Below, in pieces: positions 28,701-34,572 of a stretch of 36,485 nucleotides of DNA. Source of the DNA: Planctomycetota bacterium (GTDB lineage Bacteria > Planctomycetota > J058); NCBI GenBank assembly GCA_024711205.1, contig JANJTH010000354.1, positions 1 through 36,485 of the forward strand, in the 5' to 3' direction. Within the stretch, counting starts at the first letter, position 1. Every line of letters begins with the position of its first letter. Under the pieces are notes generated by a model. The model was given only the letters and a program-made list of their open reading frames with translations, did no database searches and was not told the origin of the DNA. The position numbers and the translations under genes were made by a program.

Positions 28701-30639
28701 CGTACGTGAAGGCGACCGACGCCGCGCCGACGTTGCCCGCGAGGTCGGTGATCCGGGCCTCGAGGGTGTTCGGGCCCTGGGTCAGGTGCGCCGCGACCGC
28801 ACCGAGCGCGCCGGTGCCCCGGCCCGCGCCCCCCGGCGGGGCGCCAGGCGTGCCCGCGGGCGCGTCGGTCACGGCGATCGCGCTCGTCACGTCCGCGCCG
28901 TTCGCCGTCACGACGAGCGAGTCGGCGCGGACGCCCGTGAGGTCGTCGGCCCACGCGACGACGACCGGGGCTCCGTCGCCCACGCAGGCGCCGGACGCCG
29001 GCGCCTCGAAGGCGACCGTGGGGGCGACGACGTCGCGCGCGTAGACGAGCAGGCGCGGCGCCGGGCCGTCGAGGCCACCGCCAGCCTCCCGCGCGTGGAA
29101 GGCGACGGACCCGGGGCCGTGCTCGCGCGTGGCCTTGAGCAGCCAGCCCGCGTCCGGCGCGCCGCCGAGCGTGGCGGCCACGTCCGACGTCAGGTCGAGA
29201 GTCACCGTGCCGCGGCGCCCCCGCTCGAGCGCGACCGCGTCGGTCGGGCTCGCGAGGAACGGGAAGGGCGGCCGGGTCATGCTCCAGGTTGGGCCGCGCC
29301 AACCGCGCCAGCCCGGCCGCCGGCAGCCCGGGTCGTCGGGGCTGCGCCAGGTCGCCCCCAGCTCGTCCCAGGGCGTCGACATGCGGTGGGCCGAGAGCTC
29401 GAACGTCTTCTTCCAGCCCGGGGGCGCGCGGACCTCGCCCGCGATCGTGAGCTCGAGCACAGCGCGCTCGAGCTCGCCCGTGCCGAGCGCCTGCTCGACC
29501 TCGGCCGGGTCGACGCGGAGCAGGGCGCGCTTTCGGGCGAACGCGGCCACGCGGAGGACAGGCTCGTCGCCGTGGTTCGTCGTGGGCCGGGCCTGCGAGA
29601 TCCAGGTGTCGGCGACGATCGCCACGGGGATGGGCGGGGGGAGCGCCACGAGCTCGAAGTCCACGAGGCCGAGCGCGCCCATGGACGCGGCGCGGACCCG
29701 CACGACGCCGAAGGCGGGTGGCGGCCCGAGCGCGACGGTCGCGCGGGCCAGGCCGTCCCGGTCGGTCGTGACCCGGACGCTCGCGGGCGCCAGGGCGCCC
29801 GGCCCTGCCGTGACCTCGAAGTCGATCGGGACGCCCGCGACGCCGCGGCCAGCGCCGTCCCGGACGGCCACGACGAGCGGGGCCGGCGCGGTCTCGCCGG
29901 AGCGGCCGACCTGTCCACCCCCGGAGACCCCGGCGAGGGTCAGCGGGCCTGCGGCCACGAGGTCGAGGACGAGACGCGGCGGCCGGGCCCCTTCGCGCGC
30001 GCCGAGCTCGAGCCAGCCGCTGGCCTGTGCGCGCACGCGCCGCAGGAGCCAACCCTGGGGCGCGTCGGTGCCGGCGAGCGCCGCGAGCACGTCGGCCGTC
30101 ACGTCGAGCCGGAGTTCGCCCTCCTCCCGCGAGACGCGGCCGGTGGCGCTCGTCGGCGTGGCGTAGGCCCGCGCGGCGCCGGGACCGGCGCCCGCCTTGG
30201 CATCACGGCTCAGGTCCCAGCGCCGGCCCGGACCCGGCCCCGGCTGGTCGGGGCTCCACCAGGTCGCGCCTGCCTCGGTCCAGGCCGACGTGAGGCGGAG
30301 CGCCTCGATCTCGCGCTCGTCCTCGCGACAGCGGTCCCAGGACCGATCACGGTCCTCGACGGTCAGGACGAGGTGCGCCGATCGGACGACCTGGGATCCG
30401 GCGGCCGCGCGCAGGGCGGTCAGGTCGAAGCGGACGAGCGCCTGCCCGTCACCGGGACCACCGAGCCGGAGCCGCCGCTCGGCGCCATGGTTCGCGTGCG
30501 GAGGAGCTGCCGAGACCCAGGTGTCGGCGCTCGCCACGAGGGCCGGGCCCGCTCCGTCCGCGTCCGCACGGGCTGCAACGAGGCCGAGGCCCAAGGCGAG
30601 CATGCTCGCGCGGATCTTGCGCCTGCGTTCGGCCTGCAT
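15913..30639 (-). CDS. Giant secreted RHS/YD-repeat polymorphic-toxin-like protein (4908 aa): signal peptide, DNRLRE/CBM96-like and Ig/FN3-like repeats, DUF6531-like start, YD repeats, RHS core junction, variable C-terminal tip
   Basis: N-terminus MQAERRRKIRASMLALGLGLVAARADADG; ADTWVS..NHG (two DNRLRE-like domains); Big/FN3-like segments; DLVVPAPRGPSFVLSRTYKSFVLYTGPLGQRWNHGYDQRL; many YD repeats; RHS core FRLRYLDAGAGRWVSRDPLGIWGDPGQLGNAYSAFGNDPINGVDPWGL. Confidence 0.92.
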   Translation of the reverse strand: MQAERRRKIRASMLALGLGLVAARADADGAGPALVASADTWVSAAPPHANHGAERRLRLGGPGDGQALVRFDLTALRAAAGSQVVRSAHLVLTVEDRDRSWDRCREDEREIEALRLTSAWTEAGATWWSPDQPGPGPGRRWDLSRDAKAGAGPGAARAYATPTSATGRVSREEGELRLDVTADVLAALAGTDAPQGWLLRRVRAQASGWLELGAREGARPPRLVLDLVAAGPLTLAGVSGGGQVGRSGETAPAPLVVAVRDGAGRGVAGVPIDFEVTAGPGALAPASVRVTTDRDGLARATVALGPPPAFGVVRVRAASMGALGLVDFELVALPPPIPVAIVADTWISQARPTTNHGDEPVLRVAAFARKRALLRVDPAEVEQALGTGELERAVLELTIAGEVRAPPGWKKTFELSAHRMSTPWDELGATWRSPDDPGCRRPGWRGWRGPTWSMTRPPFPFLASPTDAVALERGRRGTVTLDLTSDVAATLGGAPDAGWLLKATREHGPGSVAFHAREAGGGLDGPAPRLLVYARDVVAPTVAFEAPASGACVGDGAPVVVAWADDLTGVRADSLVVTANGADVTSAIAVTDAPAGTPGAPPGGAGRGTGALGAVAAHLTQGPNTLEARITDLAGNVGAASVAFTYDSVPPTLALEPAEAAVLLSSTVVFRLAYADATCGIAPDSVRLAVDGVDRTGLLAVGPAEAAATLDDLEHGPHTLTARVADHAGNETVVAYAFEVQLTGTVTGYVAGFYDSTVAIPLGGARVLAGPDVEAVTDDQGRFVLEGVRLGTTVSIVADGQLVGAGRAHTLVSTAAVDSQAADRIFFVPYRDPALEAAPDFAPDGTLAADLVLARPDVPGLEVRIRAGARLTFPSGWEGAPLSLHRMGMAQLPSPFPRPSDPERRYHAETVLSLQPEGVVVDGTVEVRVPNATGLPTGAVVPWLQLDPATGAWTATPLPVASGGGWAEGQVPGLPTVGAAVTLGWAVPFTTDLVLPEVPIARAFAVGGAETLGALSTQVAGGVLRLDGVLAVTGDTSRPARLDYAVLIDDAVVILSGSAPATHGPTPVGLGTQLLTWTDPTIGSDVFFVPLAGGVQPLGATLNGIPLAQVPGSPFHFQVPSGALASGGPYALSLLYAGGAPTQQSVYGHFAGQLAATLVGPSVTVPGEFDVVVSLTNPTTPGPFQLQSELWDPVNLRFASRQFYGDRFDLHAANGYRSTVSVSLPTSPSTQRIRFALRPRPAGLIAYITNDLTVTYDFAAPTVTATSDGGPFVRNTPTTIFASATDDVGIARLELWEIPRSAGSPQVLVAQQAGSVAQFTSPSPMRNDSIRYFVRAVDLAGRQADSQLSSEYLFDVSPPSVSVLSQTSLVTAPGGSVTLQVAVAEGAMPQFVPAAGLTELSVVRRDASTGATHTVTNQPLSGPGPTSFFVTDPSPPDDRYVYDLVVRDAAGNVGTTSSGQVDVDTSPPAVVVTQPTPGQTLGPGPFLVAAAISDLTDVSSVVVRLDGAILPVQLTSQGTISGRRHYTFEAQVARVLHDQPHTLVVEAADPYAAVDPANHASSATVVFTQDHFAPVIEGLASDPAGPTTAVASVAFVATFSDSGSGVNLGTVRVLRTDPTGAVADVTADATVTAAGMSLAQALGEGAWKLELRIADGAGTQATAERSIFVDRTAPVVALAQAPPSGTTSADARPTIRFDWSDPPVGPAGGTSPGVGLDLATARLFVDGVDRTAEALVSSTGVSWTPALPLADGPHEVTVSIADALGNGVVPGQPVPPGTTSRATTTFALDATGPTRPGIPVAGPHPFAPTTTLRWTGSTDAGVGLAEYVVERTEDGETWVEVGRLPGGAPSLELTVPTPTGEQTALRVIALDLLGNPSAPARVKGSELASLDDLTRPVTTTLQVEVLRGDGSPIASASVSAVFTESTGGRQEPMPHAGAGLYRSAQLTLEAGSPIVLEVVVDGEQFRSGPLLPLFPEDVATDFGTLRITRRRLQATLAPIAGASGEAVAGGGALGWSLGEATAFGPPAGTSPGSGASGSANGSGRALVAGFWQTTEVEDDPVVSVLQVPPVISRRYVPVYFEVVADVLPVDVVAELSRDGGQTWAPLTVAAGALNARPGTPLGQRHVILWDAGHDVRDVALADVQLRLAPVLGGTSRPERGGVVSATILRSFQVEAVAPAPGALEVPADARFELTFTRAPTADPGALAASVLLVDRQAGPASEVVLPVTYVLVDRTLVVTPTSPLPSGAELELRVLSELSAADSPLAFDQAPDAPGTSPFLAAYRVAAGPDLAGPRLVSSFPSDGAGLVEPSSVGQIFLTFDEALDPASVTGATVSVTLAPGGATAATVSLAPDGRTVVVQPTTALPSGVACGVAIHPHLRDLAGNPLAQTTGIVFTTRPPLGATAPAAPAIVSPLDGTTIAAVLTQTTLLVSGTGPADHVARVWINGHRTNGVASIDSSGAWSTAIVLPADGPSTLHVTAEGPDGGISAPSGAIGITVRRERPALPAPPTPGPGDPPTTPTLQTTCGKSAAPDGTAPWSRRSRTAQASPGETVRVHLSTQAAAGPSGGVTRPPKARVTGASADEIELGPGEVVVTTVADANGQVAVEVGDFEVAGERTQVTVTDSIGQILDRWDALADAPDAVVVSGVELTQDLRLEASAGIRHARPEADPAGGPGSYSLVVVDGMLVVVKVVPLAPIDETQPFASVNGQGPRAVLETDANGNVPLDVQVFQNVPFQVLICGFGIFADSSGEPESVLLGASEVFLPDGFEVRDGTVVAVFPQEAVNDASFGADTRASTKPCPPDGPQVIASLSFHVWFLTNPVLLSNGGKVESRVDLVVPAPRGPSFVLSRTYKSFVLYTGPLGQRWNHGYDQRLVREPSGDLAWVTGSARTDTFRRQPDGTYRAPDEYFVRLSFSETDAAGNPTGPDTGEVTIRNPDGTRVVFRPLDAPSAPGALDRIVDRHGQALRFEYALLSTSRLVRAIDALGRAVDFSYDPFGRLVALQDFMGRRVTYEYGLFGDLVRVTGPDNTLTTEGDPLPLPEQVQAGGRSEVYGYTRGFADERLNHLLTHVVAPVEAAGLAALSPFALEDEALLEPLARTRNRYGTDPDLISFARVTEQRWGGTSQLPAWTGQATPQEAGGTIHFAYERLAVPAGASLNHPAWKTTVLDRNGNLSEYFHNAQQQCVRVRAWANRNLRPRGTGYGQDPDYFERTLVYDRQGRLLVRVDPSGRRSRWVWGDEDLNGDGALTAGIDANGDGDYDDPEDTQPEDDPRYAFRPGDGVLDRLDPLRAGNLLAQQDEPDARGDTRGGVRPRRWELAYEPIYNGVRAITDPRAFDDHYVPQTGGLVTRERYTQTTFFDYQQGAPGVVLGALATELGVSEPEVAALLLEAGVDLGLGDLNGDASDDGRTRGDPVLARAPPVTLAAGQTLLAGLYGGTTQAIETRLLWNGFGQPVRTIDPEGNVHEVAYFGDGGPGDDPSGATGPVGFVREVVGDASLLGVGVVPGRNSGSAASPVGVRTRFRRDRRGNPLAVVDPRGVEHRATFNAYDEVVATVAAAAIVGPVVHEPALAGLGALGYEALVVHDRNGRVVEVRLENAGERDGTAATVGSNPYWTRKVAYDLLDGPVLTLAEVEPIADDATLTVSSPGVLVSRVDYDPNRNVSVVTKPEGNRVAFVWDERDLPLQAIDGWGSSEQAVVTYHHTINGVPELVVSPEKRNPAHWPGFPGDVTRTRYDGFDEVLCVTDAEDNCGDAVYDPMGRRVRFVRRGPTSEGKPRLLEEEVFYDEVGRAFRTEARLFVDGGSFSGSTWDRSIPVLGGPVPVGEEEAVSFAELDRLGRVVRAVDPKGDESLALWDGAGRLVRGVGPAFGSRAGTGHVRNEVEYLYNQAGQPVSSRTFERSPVLTGVEEYRSHAVYDALGRLVRATDPIGQTGRLVYDSRGLVIAASDAQSGAPLVPDPVSFTTTGGGWINDHGNVVHSRYDGIGRPVQTDLLLKAGGLGNGQLDLGGVFTGLDTSNPANPDGLITIRQAWDKNSRLVGRTDDNGNTTGWVHDARDRATYVLGADGTASRTIYGRDSLPVQSIDRNGTVIERTFDAIGRLRRQDVSRLALGLEGTGQQVAPTGVQAWEYDGLSRLRLAIDQNDPGDPGDDVVTSCVWDSFGRQVFERTRAQATTNVGAYTGATSGSIAVLSAPAAADRTIARTFDLDSNRTSVTYSSGRTIGYEHDGLDRLLRIVEQGTGAPIQGHEWLGGRPLLAEAGNGVLTQFGYDPAKRLTALTHLGPANVQGPGTGSQDVASFGYAWTRANRRASETATWDRTAAAGGGQVARTQSYGYDSAYRVVQVSYAGTGGSSDAGRAPTSWQFDGVGNWVQRVQDGEVLATNRRANGKYQPDLMNEAARLTRLSLAGQVQGDDALTHDPNGNRIRQGDYRLEWDAFDRLVRVERVSDGVVVGRYRYDAGGRRVDRTYVDPADGVARRVLHVWDGAQEVEEVDAASGAVVADMVWGGLYVDQLVQWRKSGQTYYAAANSVWSVVALTDASGRVVERYDYRSIYGEVRVTDADGDAVGGGGGTGNPWRFQGRRWDCETGWGFFRLRYLDAGAGRWVSRDPLGIWGDPGQLGNAYSAFGNDPINGVDPWGLEVSPARAAQIADESLAPFETNLNAIWQASLASQRPNWVVFDALEAIRSMRKAFRGTGFCIHFLHGMSQADYTIDVAQAVRYAELQIETNPEVSNYLNNVILAEAHGKGLALGTTSATDFLSKNRVNIYISATRSWGSSQTNFRGVALGYDSDAPDRSLVLDGPDFNHDLLETDAEDYKDAAGLIVHEFAHFFTYSVLGQPSSSGFVSAKMTEHDEGKRIEFMVKDDGWFVPWNGGGFYKLKMKYRWLKPSANPFFIPAEGINPFRTTPGSR

Positions 30640-30874
30640 GAGTCCCCCCCGCGCCTGGCGCTGGCCCGTGCCCGAGGGGCCCCGTCCCGCCTGGACCGAT
30701 GTAGTCGCCTGCTCAGACTTTTTCCAGTTGCGTTACCCCGTCACGAGTTGCAGCCGAGGTCTGGGTGTTGCAAGAACGTGTTCGTCTGTTGTCTGTCATC
30801 CGTTCGGCCGACGAAAGGAACCCGAACCGATCCCGCGCTGGGCGCCCGTGGGCCGCCGGGAGGTCGGCTTCCCT

Positions 30875-31618
30875 TCAGAGGCCGCCCAGGACGTGGGCCT
30901 CGACGAGGAGCCGCTCGATGTCGGCGCGTCGCGGCTCGGGCCGGGCTGCCTCGGCGAGCGCCCGGCGGAGGCGCTCGACGGCCAGGCGCTCGCGCGCGAT
31001 CCCGAGGCGAGCCGCGAGCGCGCTGGCGCGGACGTCCAGGGCTGCCAGGTCCGCTGGGTCCGAAGGCAGCTTGCACACGGCCGCGTGGAGGGTCCGGACC
31101 TCCTCCTGCACCGCGCCCGCGGCCACGACGCGGGGGGGGAGCACGAGGGGGGCCCGCGCCTCGAGCGAAGCGGGCTGGTAGGCGAGGTCCGCCCGCACCG
31201 CCTCGGTCTGCTCTTCGAGGCGGAACAGGGCCCGGAGCTCGTAGCGGCCGCCCGTGACCTCGCCTCCGGCGGGCTCCTCCAGGGCGAAGGCGCCCGCGCG
31301 GACGATCGCCTCCTGCCGCCAGAGGGACTCCGAACCGGACAGGATTTCGGCCGTCAAGCGAGCTCCGTCCGGGAGGTTCGTCGTCCCGGCGACGCGGATC
31401 GACAGCCCCGTGCCGCCTGCCTGCCCGCCTTCCTCGACCGACGCGTGGGTGACGCGGAGCACGCGCTCGGGCCCGCGTCGGCTGGGGTCCCGAGCGCGGT
31501 CGCCTTCTTCCCGCCCGAGCAGGAGGACCGCGGCGAGGAGCACGGCCCCCGCGAAGGCGGTCGTCCCCACGGCCCCCCACCAGGCCAACCGTCGGCGAGC
31601 CCTGATCGACCGAGCCAT
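30875..31618 (-). CDS. Hypothetical membrane-anchored protein
   Basis: 247 aa; MARSIRARRRLAWWGAVGTTAFAGAVLLAAVLLLG N-terminal TM; soluble remainder with no family recognised. Confidence 0.6.
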   Translation of the reverse strand: MARSIRARRRLAWWGAVGTTAFAGAVLLAAVLLLGREEGDRARDPSRRGPERVLRVTHASVEEGGQAGGTGLSIRVAGTTNLPDGARLTAEILSGSESLWRQEAIVRAGAFALEEPAGGEVTGGRYELRALFRLEEQTEAVRADLAYQPASLEARAPLVLPPRVVAAGAVQEEVRTLHAAVCKLPSDPADLAALDVRASALAARLGIARERLAVERLRRALAEAARPEPRRADIERLLVEAHVLGGL

Positions 31619-31791
31619 GCAGCCGGTCTAGCAGGGCCGGGCGCGCCGCGCCAACGCACCCCAGCGCGCGCCCGGGCCCTGACTCTGGCGGGACGCGACT
31701 TGCGGCTGGGTCCAGATTCTCCTTGCAAGGTTGGTTCGTCCGCGCCATCGTCCCTCGCAAGCTCGGTGTCATGCGATTGGAGGGGAAGCGC

Positions 31792-32844
31792 ATGCAACGC
31801 TCGTCTCGACGTCAGCTCCTCGCGCTCGCCGCGGCCGTGCTGACGACCACCGTGCTCGTCCGCGCCACGGCCGCGGCGCCGGGTCAGGTCGTCCAGTACC
31901 AGGGGCGCCTCGTGGACAGCAACGGGGTCCCGCTCGAAGGGCCGGTCGGGAGGCTGACCTTCCTGATCTACGGCAACGAGGCCGCCACGCCCGCTCACTT
32001 CGTGCGTGGCGAGGAGCATGCCGGCGTGCCCGTGAACCGGGGCGTGTTCACGGTCTCGCTGGGCAGGGGCGCACCCGTCGGGCCGGACGGGACGCCGACC
32101 GGCGGTGCCCCGACCCCCTTCACGAACGAGTTCGACGGCGGCGAGGAGCGCTGGATCGTCACCCGCGTCGACGGCAACCAGGTCGGCGGGCCGGTCCGCC
32201 TCGGCGCTGTGCCCTACGCCGTGTCTGCCGGCGGGTCCGTGCCGATCGGGACCGTCGTGGACTGGTACCGGCCGCGGCCGGACTTCCCGGTGCCGCCCGG
32301 TTGGGAGATCTGCGACGGTCGCACCGTGAGTGACCCCGGCTCACCGCTCGACGGGCAGCCGACGCCGAACCTCGTGGGTCGGTTCGTGCGCGGGTTGAGC
32401 CCTGGGGCCATGACGCCGACGGCGTTCGGCGGCGGGACGCCGACTCCATTGCCGGATCAAGGGGGAGCGGGCGCCTACCAGTACAGCCACTCTCACAGCC
32501 TCACCATGCAGGTCAGTATCCCGAACCATACACATGCGATCAGCGAAGGCGGCTCGCACGATCACATGGCGCACCTTGGCGGCGCCGATGGCCACACCAC
32601 GAGCTTTCACCAACAGGTTCATCAGACCCCCAACTACCTTGCATTCGGCATGCTGGGGTTCGGGAACACATGCACACACGATTACCCTGTCCACGTCAAG
32701 TCGAACGGCTCTCACGATCACGGGGGAGCGACGGGAGCCACGGCGCTCTCTACCGGCGTCAGTGGCAGCACGGATCCCGACTCCAGCCCGATTCCGACCT
32801 TGCCGCCGTTCGTGGGAATGCTCAAAATCGTCCGCGTTCGCTGA
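31792..32844 (+). CDS. Secreted phage-tail-collar-like protein with HxH motifs
   Basis: SD-like ggagggg 6 nt before ATG 31792; signal MQRSSRRQLLALAAAVLTTTVLVRATAAA; collar-like IGTVVDWYRPRPDFPVPPGWEICDGRTVSDPGSPLDGQPTPNLVGRFVRG; C-terminal SHSHSL, NHTH, SHDHMAH, SHDHGG. Confidence 0.8.
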   Translation: MQRSSRRQLLALAAAVLTTTVLVRATAAAPGQVVQYQGRLVDSNGVPLEGPVGRLTFLIYGNEAATPAHFVRGEEHAGVPVNRGVFTVSLGRGAPVGPDGTPTGGAPTPFTNEFDGGEERWIVTRVDGNQVGGPVRLGAVPYAVSAGGSVPIGTVVDWYRPRPDFPVPPGWEICDGRTVSDPGSPLDGQPTPNLVGRFVRGLSPGAMTPTAFGGGTPTPLPDQGGAGAYQYSHSHSLTMQVSIPNHTHAISEGGSHDHMAHLGGADGHTTSFHQQVHQTPNYLAFGMLGFGNTCTHDYPVHVKSNGSHDHGGATGATALSTGVSGSTDPDSSPIPTLPPFVGMLKIVRVR

Positions 32845-32859
32845 AACTCGAGGACTCAC

Positions 32860-33294
32860 ATGGACCACTCCAAGCGTGCACAGCGGTCGCTCGTCGTCAT
32901 CTCGTTTGTCCTCGGGGCGACGGCATGGAACTTGTGGCCGATTGCCCCGTCGCAGGCCCAGGACCCCGTGCTCGGGGTGGACGCGGCGTTCGTGGTGGCC
33001 AGCGAGTTCGCACGAGGCATGACTCAGTGCGATTCCGCCAAGGTGCAAGACGTGGTGACTCCTGCGCTCTGGGGCCGGCTCTCCCCATACGTGAGCAATC
33101 AGGCCCCAGGGTCGCTCGGATCACTCGAGGTGGTTCAGGTCGGTCAGGGGCTGAATCGCGTGGGCTACACCAACGTGCTCTTCCTCCGCAGGGACCCCGA
33201 CGGCGTCGAGGACCTCGTCTCTGGGACGTTGAAGGTCGTGAATGGCGCCTGGCGAGTGTGCGGTGGTCCGGGAGCGACTTGCCCGAGCCGCTGA
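32860..33294 (+). CDS. Small secreted hypothetical protein
   Basis: 144 aa; signal peptide MDHSKRAQRSLVVISFVLGATAWNLWPIAPSQAQ; starts 15 nt after upstream stop. Confidence 0.55.
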   Translation: MDHSKRAQRSLVVISFVLGATAWNLWPIAPSQAQDPVLGVDAAFVVASEFARGMTQCDSAKVQDVVTPALWGRLSPYVSNQAPGSLGSLEVVQVGQGLNRVGYTNVLFLRRDPDGVEDLVSGTLKVVNGAWRVCGGPGATCPSR

Positions 33295-33639
33295 GTCTCC
33301 GCGTGGCTCGGCCGCCGCTTGGCTCCGCCCGGACTGGGCCTCTGGGCCTCCTTGCGAGGTAGCTCTTGGGCGGTCCTACCCAAGGGTTGAAGGAGGCCGC
33401 CGGGCTCCATGCCGCCACAAACCTGACGGGCTCCGGCGAAGACGGGCTCGGTCGTGCCCTGGGCTCCTCGGCGGCGCGGCGACGGTCCCCTCGGGCCCGT
33501 GCCGTTCAGTTGGCCCTCGGGCGTGGGAACGTCGCGGGGCCGCCCTCGCGGTCGACCTGGGGCGCGGTCCCCAGTGGCGTTGGGCTCCTGATCGGCCTGG
33601 CGCCCGTCCTGCGCCCGTCCGGCGGCCTGCGCCCCCGGC

Positions 33640-34398
33640 CTACTCCGAGGACGCGCCCGGGGTGATCTGGGCCACGCTGAAGCTCGTGTTGCCGGGGATC
33701 TCGATCGCGGCGCCCGTGATCTGGCTCGACTCGTCGCGGAGCAGGTAGGCGACCACGTCGGCCACGTCGCGCGGGAGGAGGTGCTCGCCGAGCGCCCAGC
33801 GCGTCTCCTCGAGCTCGATCGCCTCCTCGCCGATCGTGACCGCGCCGGGGCACACGGCGTTCACGTTGATCTTGTCCGAGTGCAGCTCGCGGGCGAGCGC
33901 GCGCGTGAGCCCGATCAGGCCGGCCTTCACGGCGCAGTAGACGGCGGCGTTGGCGCCCGGGGTCACCCCGAACAGCGAGGCGACGTTGACGATCCGGCCC
34001 CCGCCGAGGCGGCGGAACTCGGGGATCAGCGCGCGCGAGAGCAGGAACGGCCCGCGGAGGTTCGCGTTGACGGCGACGTCGAACTCGTCCGCGCTCGTGT
34101 CGGTGAGCGGCTTGTTGAGGAAGTTGCCCGCGTTGTTGACCAGGAAGTCGACCCGCCCGAACACCGAGATCGCCGCCTCGACGGCGCGCGTGACCTCGGC
34201 CTCGACGCCGACGTCGCAGCACAGCGCGACGGAGCGGCCGCCCTGCTCCTGGATCACGCCGGCCGTGTGGTCGATCTCCTTCTGCGTGCGCGCGATCACG
34301 ACGACGCTGCAGCCGAGCTCGTGCAGGCGGTAGGCGATCGCGCGGCCGATGTTCCGCCCGCCGCCCGTGATGATCGCGACCCGGTCCTTCAGCTTCAT
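33640..34398 (-). CDS. SDR-family (FabG-like) oxidoreductase
   Basis: MKLKDRVAIITGGGRNIGRAIA (TGGGxxIG), NNAG, VYCAVKAG (YxxxK), C-terminal SSQITGAAIEIPGN. Confidence 0.93.
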   Translation of the reverse strand: MKLKDRVAIITGGGRNIGRAIAYRLHELGCSVVVIARTQKEIDHTAGVIQEQGGRSVALCCDVGVEAEVTRAVEAAISVFGRVDFLVNNAGNFLNKPLTDTSADEFDVAVNANLRGPFLLSRALIPEFRRLGGGRIVNVASLFGVTPGANAAVYCAVKAGLIGLTRALARELHSDKINVNAVCPGAVTIGEEAIELEETRWALGEHLLPRDVADVVAYLLRDESSQITGAAIEIPGNTSFSVAQITPGASSE

Positions 34399-34572
34399 GG
34401 CGCCCCTCGCGGCGGGGCTGGTTGTAGCACGCGGGGCCCGGCCGGCGGCCGGCCGCCGCCCCGCCGACCCGGCCCCTGGCCCGGGCGCGCGGCCCCCTTG
34501 GACGGCGCCCCGGGCGCTGCCAGAATCGCGCCCCCTGGCCCCGGCCCCCCGTCGGCCGCCCTGGAGGTCCCC

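Noticed and set aside
24230-30052. 1940-aa minus-strand ORF
   Set aside because: Alternate frame of the RHS giant; Arg/Gly/Ala-rich shadow translation.
26704-31257. 1517-aa plus-strand ORF
   Set aside because: Antisense to the Ig-repeat half of the RHS protein; no domain signal.
33365-33390. cttgggcggtcctacccaag inverted repeat as terminator
   Set aside because: Only a short stem and no T-tract; not strong enough to call.
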